In this document: positions 13,644 through 25,764 of the stretch, one piece after another
Layout of the letters: every line of letters begins with the position of its first letter
How positions within the stretch are numbered: position 1 is the stretch's first letter
Source: Apricaphanius iberus
Lineage: Eukaryota > Chordata > Actinopteri > Cyprinodontiformes > Aphaniidae
Assembly: GCA_028564705.1 (NCBI GenBank)
Contig: JAPXFQ010000804.1
Coordinates: 1,674,001-1,738,000 of the forward strand
Direction: 5' to 3'
Length of the DNA stretch: 64,000 bases
The notes under the pieces: model-generated
Seen by the model: the letters and a program-made list of their open reading frames with translations, nothing else
What the model was told of the DNA's origin: nothing
Database searches by the model: none
Position numbers and translations under genes: made by a program

Positions 13644-15149
13644 GTGCTCTGTGGTGGACCCAGATGCAGGCGGCTTCACACTTTGCAGTATTGATTAAAG
13701 TTCTTCTCCATTCCCAGCAGAGATGAAACGAGGCAAGAGGATGAACGAAACTTACAGGGAACATCAGGAGACTGAGGAACCCCCAGACAAGACACCAGCG
13801 AAGAACGAGGGGAGCACGTGAACTTAAATATACATGGGGTTAGGGCGTGGACTCCAAACTTCTTATTCAAATATATTTCAAATGTTTGAACAATTAAAGA
13901 TATTCAAATGAGTTTTAGGGATCTTTTAATACTCAAACATGTATGGGAATAATTTTTTTGTAAATGTGTTTGCTTGTAAACGTTTCAATTCAGATTTTGA
14001 CCAAATTAGTGAGTATTAGGCTCGATTATGAAATCGGACTTGCTCCACCATTTTGCCGGATGTTTACGTTATGCAATGTCGCCTGTGGTCCCGTTAAACA
14101 ACTTATCAATTTCAGTGTTTAATCAGTTGTCAAAAAATAAATTAAGGAATCAGTAACATCGCTACACTTTTACATTTATGAAGTTGCAGCAGTGTCAATA
14201 GTTGACAGTTCCCCAGTAGCCGAGGTCACTCTTCTTCTACGATTTTGGGGCTTCTGCTGCACTGTGGGATAGTGTAGCGTTGCTGCTTACTGTGGCAGTA
14301 GTACACCTCCGGGAACTTTATGCATATTACTCCAGTCCATTGTGGAGATTCGGATTTACTACATTGCCCGCTTAGTCCTTTTCGCCTACTACGTAGCAAG
14401 CGTAGTAGGGATATTCAGATAGAACAGAAATAGATAGAATAGAACATATAGAACTTAAGTTTGATACCAATATCGGTCTTACTGAAGACATTTAATGGTC
14501 AAAATATAATTACTTAATATTCAAATAGATTCAAATTTTAATATTAACAAACAAACAAACTTTGATTAACATTTTCGGACAAAAGTCAAAGCCCTACATG
14601 GGGTAATCAATGAAACACATGGCAGCTGGGGATTACAAAACACATGTGAGACACAACACCAGGAAACAGGCTTCATGACAGTACCACATCATGAAAGGAC
14701 CTCCCCCCCTTAATTGCAGATACCAGACGCCAGGAGAAAGTCTGGGAAGAACACAAAAATATCTAAATAAATAACCCACAAGGGGCGGGTGAAGGGGGCC
14801 CAAAGAAGTGGGCAGTCAATGAAACCCTGAGAGAATTCAGGAGGCAGGCGATGAAGGCGCAAATACTCTGGAACACACAGATGATCGATGTGGAAAAAGA
14901 TAAAAACCACTTCGGATTTGTTGCAGAACTTGATGAAGCCATGGAACTAAAGTCGAAAATCTTTTGAAACCTGTGGAGCGAGTAGACGAAGGCCCCAAGC
15001 AGAGCTATGGCAACCTTCTCTGAGGAAATGAGGGGCGTTGAACTTAAATACACATGGGGTAATCAATTAAACATATGACAGCTGGGGAGATAAGACACAG
15101 GTGATACACAGGACTAGGACACGGGCATCATGACAGGACCACATCATGA
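13644..15149 (-). mobile_element. LTR-like retroelement fragment inserted in the Tc1 element
   Basis: This block interrupts the 5' untranslated part of the Tc1 copy. A segment containing CATGGGGTAATCAAT, a GACAGCTGGGGA-type block and CATGACAGGACCACATCATGA occurs twice in the same direction, at 14597-14697 and 15052-15149, as expected of direct terminal repeats around a deleted body. On the minus strand TGTATTTAAG resembles an LTR TATA region and the block starts TGTCATGATG. No gag or pol motif was recognised in the 14700-15045 spacer. Class assignment is inferred from this layout. Confidence 0.5.
13841..14596. mobile_element. Non-autonomous hAT-type element (756 bp) with 8-bp target duplication
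   Basis: The element begins TAGGGCGTGGACT and ends AGTCAAAGCCCTA, an imperfect inverted repeat. It is flanked on both sides by the 8-mer CATGGGGT (13833-13840 and 14597-14604), the target duplication length of hAT elements. Removing it restores an uninterrupted copy of the surrounding LTR-like repeat, which occurs intact at 15052-15149. No transposase frame is visible. Confidence 0.8.
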
Positions 15150-16069
15150 CAGTGTTCAAATACTTATGTGCAGTAAGAAAATACATATACATTGTTTTAA
15201 AAAAATCATGCAGTGTGATTTCCTGATTTTTTTTATAAAATGTCGTCACTCACATGTGGATTTCAGATCCCTCCATAATTTCTAGGCAGCAGAACTTGCA
15301 AAATCGCAGGAAATTCAATAAAAACTTGTGTTCCTAACAGTGTTACACACAATTTCTGGAGAGTTTTCCAAAGAAAACTCATGCTGTGCATTCTCTTGTT
15401 TTATGAAGAGTAGGATAGACAACTTCCACTCATAATGTTACATTTAGACAAAAATATACTCTTCAATTCCACTAGGTTTAGATACACTTATTGTGACAGG
15501 GTTTTAATGGTTTTTCAGGGTAAAAAATGACTCAACTTGACCCTTTAATGGATTTTAAAAACACAATCTGAATGCCATTGTTTGACAAAGAGAATGTTAC
15601 TAAAATATATGCATATATATGCAGTAATTTAGGTATTATTTGACTAAGTCTTCTTAGTAAGTTGCAGATTGGCTACATTGTTTTTACTAGGCATTATCAA
15701 GCTTCTTGCATAATTCTGGCTGAATATTTGACTACTCTTCTGGGTAGACTTATTTGGGCAGATTTAGATTGGCATGCATCTGACTTTTAAACATGTTTCA
15801 CACATTTTAAATGGGGTACAGGCCAGAGTTTTGGGAAAACCATTCCAGAGGCGTAAAGTGCAACTCACCCCAAACATTGACTTTTTTTTTGCTGAAAAAC
15901 TGTATAAATGAGTGTTTAATAGTACTGGTAATTTTTTGGGGGGATTTTCATACATTTTAGCAAAAAAATATAAAGAAAAAAACTGTTAGTAGTGTGCCCT
16001 CTTCTGATTAAAACTTCACACTGCATTTTAATTTGAATCAGGCATTGCTAACGGCTCACCTTGGATCTC

Positions 16070-16377
16070 TGACGTCAGCTTGGATTTTTGACGACAGCAT
16101 CGACAGACTGCTGTGGAGTATAAAAGAAGCTCGGTCTCAGCCACACCTCCATAGGGAGTTGGCAACTGACTAACCACCAGCTCGAAACGTTATGGCTCAG
16201 GACCGCTCGTCTTCTCCACAGAACATTCCTCCCTTTCCTCTGAAAGAGGTGGAGAGAAATATTCAACCTCATAATTGCCCCCTTCTGAGCCAGTGGAGCT
16301 CGAGTTGCTCTGCAACTTTCTGGTTGTGTGTATGTGTGTGTGTCTTAGGGGCTGTGCTGGAGGCTTCATGTCAGTGA
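16070..16377 (+). other. CRE- and TATA-containing GC-richer block with a 61-codon frame
   Basis: A perfect CRE core TGACGTCA (16070-16077) lies 42 bp before TATAAAAG (16119-16126). The first ATG after it, at 16192, opens a frame of 61 codons beginning MAQDRSSSPQNIPPFPL and ending at 16377 after running through a TG repeat (CVCVCV). The spacing fits a compact promoter. The peptide is not recognised, and its tail comes from a microsatellite, so coding is doubtful. The block might be a chance arrangement or the promoter of an unrecognised retroelement. Confidence 0.3.
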
Positions 16378-16504
16378 CCACGCCCAGCTCTCCCCCTCGA
16401 TGGGTCCGCCAGGCGACTCTAAATTTTGATACATTTTACAAACTGTGGGCGGAGTTTGACTTTAGTAGGGGATGAGTTACTCTTTAATGTTAGCCTGCTT
16501 TAAG

Positions 16505-16800
16505 AATTCCAAGGCAAGTTTTGATGAATGCTTGGGATCATTTTTCTGTCGAAACAGAACAATTTAATCAAATTTCTAACCATTAAGTTGTGGATTAAAG
16601 ATGAATCTGAAGAATTTGGTTTTAGTTCTCCTTCTCATTATAAAATCCCTAATGCTCCAAGACCACTTAAACAAGTCAAATCTTAAGGTCTGAAGATTTC
16701 AACTTTTGTCCTCTAAACATTTTCCTTATCATTGACGTTGAATTGCTCCATCTTTGTCTCTAATACAAATTATCTTACTGCCAAAAAGAATAGTGGGTTA
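16505..16800 (-). mobile_element. Tc1-like transposase relic (antisense)
   Basis: TGCTTGGGATCATTTTTCTG, followed by CTGAAGAATTTGG, TCTCCTTCTCATTATAAAAT and a GTCCTCTAAACATTTTCC block, follows the order of the antisense transposase of a teleost Tc1 family that I recall. It is heavily mutated and no frame is open. The assignment rests on that pattern alone. Confidence 0.42.
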
Positions 16801-16885
16801 CATCCAGAGTTATGCTGAATGTATTGAACACATTTTGTTTCTCTGGTTTTCACCATAAAACACTTAAGTTGGGCTTTCTTATTGT

Positions 16886-17306
16886 GCATTCACACCACCA
16901 GAAACATCTATCTCAAGAGCGGCAAGATTACAAGTAAACTCTATGGTTGAGGCCGTCAGAGGGGAATCAGAGTCTCTGCGGTTCTTTGTGTGCACTGACC
17001 GCATCAATTTTTGAAACTTTTCTTACGTTTCAAGAATCAACGCGGCAAAAGCAAGAAATGCAGAAGTTTAGCTAGCTGAACTTTTGATGCTCTTGATACG
17101 GGGCATCAACCAATCAGAGTGTCTCACTGTGGTGTTTTCACCCAATGCAACATTGTCCAGCCAGCCAAGATCTGCCACTGCTTAAAACATCTGCCAGAGA
17201 AAGGCCAGCCCACGCACTTTAAAGCTTCAGCCTAAAAATATACAGGTCTCAAACTAGTCTCTTTGTGAGCATTTTCTGACACCTATGAAGTGTGTGTTGT
17301 GAACGC
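16886..17306. repeat. Probable non-autonomous DNA element with short inverted ends
   Basis: GCATTCACACCAC (16886-16898) and GTGTTGTGAACGC (17294-17306) are inverse at 11 of 13 positions. The interior has phrases (ACCAATCAGAG, GTGTGCACTGACCGC) I associate with fish elements that start with a GTTCACACC motif. No target duplication was identified. Confidence 0.4.
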
Positions 17307-19862
17307 CCCATAATGTTTTATGCAGTTTTTTGGAAAATCAAAATACATTTCAATTTCCACATCCACATCTGTTTTTTTTATTCCCTTGAGGTTTTCTGCT
17401 GTTTGATTATCCCATCTAGCAAAAAATAGTTAAAATTTAATTACAGATATTATTCTAAATTAATATGGTATTCATACCTATAATAAGTGAGAAAAACTGT
17501 AACATTTTATTTAACATCAGTGTTTCAGGGTCAGTACCCTGAAAGGTGCATGCTTATCTGTACTGATGAACCATTTAAATAAAATGTAAGCACCAAATGA
17601 AATAAATGAACGTTTTAAATGATACAGTTTTAAATGCTTTCTAAATAGATCTTAATTTGAAAGAAGAATACATAAACAGAATGTGATAAAAGCAACACAG
17701 CTTGTCTTGCATAAAAAGCAGTCCTTGTCACACAACAGCAGAATCTTTGAGAAATCAGTTGACAAGTTTAAAAACTCAAACAGTACTACAAACACACTCA
17801 ACTATAATTTATTCTATGGTGTTACTGCAGCATACAATAAAAATCTCAACGTTGGTCAGGAAAAATTTGTTGTTTTTGTTCCCTTATCCTTTATCCTTTT
17901 TTTCAATTTTGTGTAATCTGATGTCAAATTCTGTAAATGCAAACATTGAACATTGTGAAACTTTTGTTCAAAAAAACTAGGAAGTTTAAAAGGGGCATTT
18001 TAAAATATCTAAAGGTTGTGCTGTTCAACAACAGCTTGACAATGTTATTTAGAATTATGATTTCTCAGGAAAAAAAAATCCTATCCTCTGTCCTTGTTTT
18101 TAATCTATGACTTAAATTTCCTCTTGCTTGAATCACATTTTATACATGCCTTTAACAACTCGGAAAGGAGCTGCGGGGATATTCAGTCTACTTTCTACCT
18201 AATCCATAAACAGTGATGAGGAATTATGTATTATGCATGTTCTGTCATGAGCAATAATAAAAAGCAAGCACCTAATATCATGAGCATTGACAGTGGTTCA
18301 CAGCTACATGATGCCGGAGCCCATCCAGATGTTTGTATACTGACTGAGACACAGAAAGGCTCCCTCCACTTGGAAGGTAGTGACGTCTGGGAATCTGGGA
18401 CACTAAAAACGATCATGTTTGAATCTGGTCCTAAAGTGGAGAAATCTCACAACCTCGGTTTAGTTGTCTCTGTGATTATGAGCTCTCTGGCATTTTTCTC
18501 TGAGTTGATGACATCGCCATCCCATTCCTATAATTAACGTGCAAGCACAAGTCTTAGATAAAGTAGACAAACATGGCAACATACGGTGCTGCCGTTCCAA
18601 TAACATAAATACTGACCATACTGTGGATGCTAGAACACAATTTACTTTCCCTCCTCTCTCAACAGCAGCAAAAATTGGATCTGGAGAACCTCAGACAACA
18701 TATGCTTTTGAATAAAGCTGTCATGTAAAGCTTGATTTGTTGTGTTTGCCACTGGATTGTTTGTCCCATGTTCTTTTCTTTTATGCTTTGGCACTTTCAT
18801 AGTGCCACCAATGGAACCGGTATTGGTACTACAGCAGTTCCCACTTTGTGTTGAACCATGTAGACACGTTTTTTTTTTTGTGTGTTATTATTGTGGTGCC
18901 ATTTTTACAAACCCATTTTGTCTCTGTGTAGGGCCTAAGACTAATGCACGATTGTGTTGATGTGAAATATGGCTGACAGCTACAAAGTTCAAATGGAAGC
19001 AAACGTTTTCCTCTTAAGAAAAAACAGCAAATATTAGACATATTATTTGTAGTTTTTAAATGGTTTTTAAAACCATTCATTTGCATTTAGTTCTCAAACA
19101 AATAGTGTAGAGAATCACTTTTACTGTAAATCAATTTGCAAGTCTTTAATAGTAAGTCTAGCAAATCTGAAATTGAAATGTAAGATTGAAATGTTTTGCT
19201 CAATTTTCTATAAAAAAGATTTATATTAATTTACACTGGATACAGAGTGAATATGATTATATAATGATAGTTATTTATTGTTGTCTGACAATAATCTGAG
19301 GCTTCACACAACATCTGTACGTGCAATCACACTTAATACCATACAAGTAGACTTTGTTCACAAATTAAGTGACTTGTGACTGCATGATTTTTATCCGTCA
19401 AATATTTTGAAATCATCCATTTGCTTTTCACATCACATTTATTGGCTGATTTGTATTAGCCTATTTGTATTGTATTGTATTGTAATAGTAGCAAAACATC
19501 ACAACACCAAACAAGTGACTTTTTGGTTGTAACCTAACAACATTTAAAACAGGTCAAGATATTTTTATTTTTATTTTGTAAGGCTAGGTGGAATAGCACA
19601 AATCTACTCTGCATTAAGTCGCTATATGTTGAGAATAGTAGCCAAGACTTAAAAGTTAAACTACAATCATTAAACCATCAGCAGTCTAGTTAAAAAAAAT
19701 CAAATTTTCTTTTATAGAACCAAAGTCCAAACTGTTTTCCCCCGGGTTCCTTTTTAACAAATTGCACAACCATTTAATTGAGGCACCGCGGTTGAGACTA
19801 CCTGATCCTTCTTAGAAACAAAACAGGCAAGCATAGATGGAGAAATGAAGGGATGAGGGTGG
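17307..19862. other. Intronic AT-rich sequence
   Basis: No repeat family or exon was recognised. A 103-codon frame at 18226-18537 has no known motif. The pentanucleotide repeat at 19466 is the only clear structure. Confidence 0.5.
19466..19484. repeat. (TATTG)n pentanucleotide repeat
   Basis: Three to four tandem TTGTA units; a short low-complexity repeat. Confidence 0.75.
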
Positions 19863-20160
19863 ATGTACTTCTCTCAGCTGTTTAAGGCAGAGTTTTGTCC
19901 CAACACACTGGTTCCCACTAATGACCAGGGGCCCCTGAATCCCCCTGGCCCCCCCATGGGACAACAGCTGCTGTCATCCAAAGCTTCTCAGTGGGCTTTA
20001 AAGAGGACGGTAGCTGAGTTGGCCGTGCTCCTGCCAAGCGGAGCAGCAACTCTGGGATGGGGACAGGAACGCTTGTTGTGCCAGCAGGGTGGCTAAGCCT
20101 GCCGAAAACCTATCCTGCCAATTACTCCTTCTGAATTCCAAGCGAGCTATCTAATAAAGA
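19863..20160. other. GC-rich unassigned block
   Basis: A low-repeat GC-rich segment with CAATTACTCC and AGCGAGCTATCTAATAAAG homeobox-like words at its right side. A 77-codon frame (19863-20096) crosses it, but the peptide (runs of Pro, Gly, Ala) is not recognised. A conserved noncoding element is the more likely reading. Confidence 0.28.
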
Positions 20161-21657
20161 ACCACACAAACACACTGGGACCACACTTGCAGGTTTGAAG
20201 GTGGGAAAGAGTAAACCTCCAAACAAGCATTTTTAGGTCAATTCTGGCAATAAAAATAACTGGGGAAAAAAGATGTTTATAAATTTCTCTTGAAACTAAC
20301 TCATTTATTCTGATAAATTTATTTCATCTGTTCTCAAGTAGCCTTCGGTTCAGCTTACCCTTTAGACTACATGCAAAAAGGGAAAATACTGTAAGAAAAA
20401 AAGTTGTGAAAATAGCAAAGCTAAGAGAGGGTGGATGCCGATAGTTAAGGTACCAAATCATTCTGTCCACGTTCATACTGTTCCGATAAGCAGCACAGTG
20501 CCTCCAGTGAGCCTTTCCTTAAACCGCGTCTCACACACACACTTTATAGCAGCTGATTTGTGCAAGTTGTGCAGTAGTTGCACACCATTTAGAGATACAG
20601 CTAGAATTTAGCTTGGGAGCCGGTGGACCGTGAGGCGGCACGGTGGTCAAAATCAAAGAGCTGCAATAACCCAGGAGAAATCATTTTAAAATACATATTG
20701 TTCAAGCAACTGTTGTTCTGTCAAAGCTGCTGAAGCAGCAATCAACAGAAGTGATATTGGATATGCTCTGAGACAGCTTTGGATAAACAATAAATTGGAA
20801 TCGGCTTTCTGTGAAAGAAAACACCAAAATTACATGTAATTAAGTTCTTTCATTTAATGTTACAGGAATTATTGATTTCTTCTGGCATTTAGAAAATGCA
20901 ATATGAACAAATTGCATCAAAGAGAAATAGGGAATTACGGACAGGATGATATTTATTTTAGTACGTGTGACTGCTTCTTTGCTGCTCCCTTTCCACTCTG
21001 TTTACAAAACAATTTGTGAGAGTCCACCGCACCAACTTTCCTCTAACAATGTGTTATCAGACAGAGAAAAACAAAAGTGAATCAATAGAAGCTGTGCACA
21101 TGTATAATTTGCAAGGCCGGCACCTAGCAGCTAACAAATAAAGATTTTTTTTTTCTCCTTCTTGTTGGTTTCAAGGATATTGAACAATTTTGTTGGAGGT
21201 AGGCCGTTATTTTCACCAAATCCTGGCTCGGGGTCGGCCCAAATGATTGAATCTCGGTAAGCTCTGTGGGTGTACACAGCACTGTCACTGTGTAAACAGG
21301 AGGCCTGAGTGTGTACTTCATGCTTCTATGCTTGTTACGTTTACATCTGTGCACAGGCTCTGCTGGGACGTTCTGACAAACTACATCTCTAAAGGATCAT
21401 AAACACACCACACCGGCGGTAAGATAAACCTTATTAATTGTGAGCAGAGCACTGCCTAAATATCCCTCAGCCCAATGTGATTGTAATTGTGTGTGTGAGA
21501 TTGTGTCAGCTTGGTTGGCAGGCGGAAATTCTGTCTTGACTAAAGCCTGTGTGAACCAGCTGGGCCCTCTTGGCTCCCAGACCAGTCGGAACAGAGCACA
21601 TGGTCTCACCCTATTCTGAAAGGTGCCATTCAGACTCACCCAGCTAGACATGAAAAC

Positions 21658-21775
21658 AAATGGTAAATTACCTGTACTTGTATAGTGTTTTATCAAGTAC
21701 TGAGGACCCCAAATTGCTTTACATTATATTCAGTCATTAACCCATTCCTACTCAAATTCACACACCAAATATACA
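21658..21775. repeat. Teleost SINE-like dispersed repeat copy
   Basis: The run ATGGTAAATTACCTGTACTT, then TATAGTGTTTTATCAAGTAC, GACCCCAAATTGCTTTACAT and CAGTCATTAACCCATTC is a diverged copy of a repeat very common in fish genomes (GGTAAATGG... TATAGCGC... CCAAAGCGCTTTACA... CATTCACCCATTC, from memory). It is followed by a CA microsatellite. Confidence 0.65.
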
Positions 21776-21790
21776 CATGCAAATCACTTA

Positions 21791-21791
21791 T

Positions 21792-21824
<33 letters not shown>

Positions 21825-21825
21825 C
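21791..21825. repeat. (CA)n microsatellite
   Basis: ACACAC repeat with one GC interruption, directly after the SINE-like repeat. It reads (GU)n on the minus-strand transcript. Confidence 0.92.
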
Positions 21826-22073
21826 CTACATAATGTAGCTTTTAAAAAAGCCAGGATGCAGGAGCACAAAGAAACTTCAACTGTATGATTCCGGAAACAA
21901 TCTAAAATTTAATTTTGATGACGAGAAGCAAAACACATTTGACAGCATATAAAATATGCAGAAAATCAATAAAACAATGCCATAAAAATTTCAGCGAGGG
22001 TCTAATGTGATTGCAAGTTGACTGGGTCAAAGAACTTATTAATCATTAAAACCTATTCTTATTATTAATTACT

Positions 22074-22130
22074 TAACTTCCCTCTGGGATCAGTAAAGTT
22101 TTTTTGTATTAATTTGAGTTGAATTGAATG
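22074..22130 (+). repeat. Retroposon 3' tail-like sequence
   Basis: AACTTCCCTCTGGGATCAGT AAAG followed by TTTGTATTAATTTGAGTTGAATTG resembles the end of many teleost retroposons (CCCTCGGGGATCAATAAAG, then an AATTGAATTG tail). The parent body was not recognised upstream. Confidence 0.45.
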
Positions 22131-24613
22131 GAATGAATCTGGTTTGCAGTTATAAACTAGGGACTGGGTGACGGGCAGCCAGGGTCATTGATGCCAACTA
22201 ATCCTCTAAATATTGATTCCATCCTCCTCAGATAATTTGTTTTGAATAATATTTATAAACTAATGGTTTGTTTTACCTTGTTTTTTTAGTAATAATTAAT
22301 TGATTAAATAATCAATATAGGCTAGGCAAGCAAACATCATGTTTATAATTTATTTTGTAAAATTCAACAATAGTATAGAGTACAGAATAGCTATGACTTG
22401 GATCAAGGTATTTCATTTTTCCCAGTTAATTATTTGTATAATAATTTTAATAAATATTCACAAATATGCTCAACTAATTTACTGCATATTATTTTCTCAA
22501 AAGTCTGTGTTAAACGATATTCCCCTTTATTCTTTTCTAAGCACTGATCAAACTAAAACAACACAATAAGTCTAGGAAAGGGGCTTCCATTCTATACCTG
22601 AAAAAATATGCTACATACAGAGGCACGAAATAGTGAAGAGATAAAATGACCTGTTATAATTAATACGATATATATAATATGTTACTAGCTATAAAGAAAT
22701 GCTTAAAATGGCTGGCTATCTTCTTCTTGGTGCTTGTGTTTTTGTGATGCTGCAATATGAGAAGATTCCCTCGTGCTTAACCCAACAGAAGTGTTTAAAT
22801 GAAGCAGCACACACTTAGTCATCTTATCGTATATTGTTTTGACTTTCATATGGCATATGTTATCAGAGAAAACTGTGAGGACAGCCTTTTTGTCATTTAT
22901 TCAGTTTTTGCTTGATTCGTTTATTCTAACCTCTGCCCCAAAACTGCTGCACATGCAACGCAGCACATCTTTGATCACATAGAGATTCTTTTCAGTGCGC
23001 TTTGAGGGTAAGCAGTGACATTGGGCACACATCAAATATCCAAACTCAAGCCAAAAGTAGTCACATCACATTAATGCGGTTGTTGGAGATTGTATTTTTT
23101 CCAGCTTACCTAACAAAGGATTTGTCATTTACCCTGAAATCATTTTTCCCTTTGGGAAGCATAGCTACTCCTTTAAGGATGTCTGCTGAAGTGTTTTTGC
23201 TTTATCTTGCTATTTTTTTAAAGTTTTTTGGTTGATAGAATTGTATTCAACCTCATATCATTTTCATGCTGTCTCAATAAATACCCAAACAGCTATATAT
23301 GTCAGTGGAATTTGAGATTTATTTTATTATGTTTTACAAGTTCTTCCACAGACATGTTAACAAACCTAGTTTTCCTGTTCCATCACAGCATATACATCTG
23401 ATGATTACTTTTAAGGTGCAAAAATATATAGATTAAGGCAACAACAGATGTCAGAACTGTTACAACTCTGGTGCAGACTGGAAAATAAATATGGCTTTTT
23501 GAGTTCAAATGCACTCTGCTTTATAGGCTCAGCATTAAAGTTAAACTTAGAGAAAAGACCAGAAACAGTCACCAACAGTCACTGTTGTTTTTTCTTTCCC
23601 TCCTACAAATGTCATTAGGTCAGAGTATTTGTAATTGCAGTGTTTGCTGCTCTCAGTTCCATTATTCAAACATGTGCTTGTGTACAGAAAAATGCTCCAT
23701 TGTCACTTTGTACAGTCAACATTGGTATTCTGCAAAATCGTGAACATTTGCGCTCGAGCCGTGTTTGGCAGAGAAGCCATGTGCTCCCAGAGATTCATTC
23801 CATCAGGCTCTTTTCGAGGAGGTCATTAAGGTGGGTGGAGATACAGAAATGTGTTCTGCAGCAAAGGCATAGAGGAGAAGGAGAAGAACAAGATGTTGGG
23901 GGGTCCAGGTCACATGGCAGGACTCAAGACCTTGTGCTTGAGGTTGTGCACTTCCCCTTAGCTACATTTACCCATTAGCTGCAGTCAGGCAGAGCGGGTT
24001 GGTTGGACATAGGTAGGTGGGGGTGTAAAAAGCAATGAGGGAATGACAGAGAGAAGCTGGATGAGTGAGCAGGAGAGAGAATATTGCATCGAATCCTAAT
24101 GTCAGATTAGAGCTGAGCTGAATGCTGAGGCAATCTCTCCTGCCAACAGCGTACAAATATGCATGTGTATCAGGGGTAAAAAAATTGTGATCTTTGATTA
24201 TTCCCTCTTTCACCTTTCATTAATGTCACCCAGATAGAAGGCAAGACAGCTTGACATGCCCACACAAGCGAAGAAAGGATTTCACAGACAACGCTAGTGA
24301 GATAGCACAGGTCTTTGACAGAACCCTTTGTTTCCACTGTCTTACTGCTGCACATTGCCTCTATACAGTTGTAGGTCACACTCATTTCACACCGAGATAC
24401 AGCTCTCAGCTGACTTTTTTCCCCATTTATGTACTGTTTGTGGGTCCATGTGATAAGAATGAAAATAGGCTCTTTGCTCCCATCATATGCAATAAAGATT
24501 ACATGGACATTAAAAAGTATGTTTCATAAAATGTTATTTTGCAAACAAATTCATACATTAAATCTAAAAACAGCCGAAAGACTCAAATACACAATAATAA
24601 TAATTAAATTGGT
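22131..24613. other. Intronic AT-rich sequence
   Basis: No gene or repeat family was recognised. Frames up to 112 codons (23640-23978) carry no motif. Confidence 0.5.
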
Positions 24614-25764
24614 ATGGACTAATTAGGTCTAACATTATGACCAGGCAAAGTTAATAACACTGATTATCTTTTTTAATATTGCAACCTGTTAGTGGACAGG
24701 AAATATTAGACAGCAAAGGAACATTTTATCCTTGAAGTTGTTGAGCTAGGAGCAGGAAGATAGGGTAAGAGAGTAAGGATTTGACTGAGTTTGACAAGAG
24801 CCAAATTGTGATGGAGGGATGAATGGGTCAGAGCTCCCAATTGGGGTTCTGACTCTGCAATAGTAAGTATCTATCAAAGGTGCAGGGAGTGGAGAACAGG
24901 CAACAAGATAATGGGCAGGCAAGGCTAAGTGTCCCACATATGTAGTGAAGGCAGAAACCTTCAGTCTGAAACAATTGATGTAGTTCAAATTACTAAAGAA
25001 GTTCATTCTGGTCCTGAAAGCAGTGTTGGAATACATAGTGTATATAAGTGTGTGGAGGTATCAACCAACATCACTACATTACAGTCTTGGAGCTCCTGAA
25101 CCCTGTCTAGCACCAAAACAGTTGGTACGTGAGCATCAGAACTGGATAATCATGGAAAGAAAAAATGTGGCATGGTCTGATGGAACATCTGGTGTATGTA
25201 CCTCGCTTACCTGGGGTACAGATGACACCCAAATGTAGTGTGGGAAGAAGGCAAGGCAGAAGAGGCAATGTAATGCTTTGGCCAATGCCCCGCTGTGAAA
25301 CCTGGGGTTGATGCAACCGGTGTGAATGTTACTCTGACATGTACTAGCTACCTAAGCACTGCTACAGACCATGTACATTTTTCATTCAAGTATTATTCCA
25401 TTATGGCCAAGCATTCTCATAGTAAGATCATGTGAACCGCTACAAAGCAATTATACTTCATGAATGGTTTGAGGAACAGAGCAACACGTTTAAGGTTTGA
25501 GTTGGCCTTCAAAGTCCCTAGACATCAACTCAATCAAGCATCTTTGGCTTGTTATGGCGTAACAAGTCTAATCTGTCAAAGCCCCGGCGCATGGTCTACA
25601 CAACTTCAAGAATCTGCTGCAAATATCTAGGAGCCACAACACAGCTTTAGGGAGCTAGTGCAATTCATGCCTCAGAGGATTAGGGCTGCATTAGCACTCT
25701 AACGGTGATCAACACAATATTATCCAAGGTGGTCATAATTGTATGCCTGATAATTTTATGTTCA
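24614..25764 (+). mobile_element. Tc1-like DNA transposon, degenerate, nearly full length
   Basis: The ends form an inverted pair: TAACATTATGACCA at about 24630-24643 and GGTCATAATTGTATGCCTGA at about 25732-25751. Internal landmarks run in family order on the plus strand: AAGGATTTGACTGAGTTTGACAAGAGCC, GTGAGCATCAGAACTGG, GGCATGGTCTGATGGAACAT, CGCTTACCTGGGG and GGAAGAAGGCAAGG. They continue with ATGCTTTGGCCAATG, TGGTTTGAGGAACA and CAACACAATATTATCCAAGG. About 1.15 kb remains of an element I recall as about 1.3 kb. Confidence 0.83.
24760..25725 (+). pseudogene. Tc1-like transposase, multiply frameshifted
   Basis: Pieces of the catalytic core are legible in different frames, for example a REHQNWI segment near 25127, an RKNVAWSDGTS segment near 25157 that includes the first catalytic Asp region, and a region corresponding to the PPNSPDLNPIEHLW box near 25505-25545, now scrambled (CAAAGTCCCTAGACATCAAC). 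The longest open piece is about 71 codons. Confidence 0.75.

Larger units (their letters stand above)
12300..15343 (-). mobile_element. Tc1-like DNA transposon, inactivated, with nested insertions
   Basis: The two ends form an imperfect inverted repeat of about 200 bp: 12300-12499 and the reverse complement of about 15146-15343. Both ends share blocks around GCAAGTTCT, TAGAAATTATGGA, AGGAAATCACA and GTATTTGAACAC. The left end begins TACAGTGAG, as in a common teleost Tc1 family. The transposase relic between the ends is on the minus strand. Without the insert at about 13644-15149 the element would be about 1.5 kb, the usual Tc1 size. The exact right end is blurred by mutation. Confidence 0.88.

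Noticed and set aside
15480..15960. Another Tc1-like antisense relic
   Set aside because: Some phrases felt familiar, but I could not line up an ordered set of family blocks.
16192..16377. Calling the MAQDRSSS frame a gene
   Set aside because: Only 61 codons, tail made of TG-repeat translation, no family recognised; kept only as a promoter-like observation.
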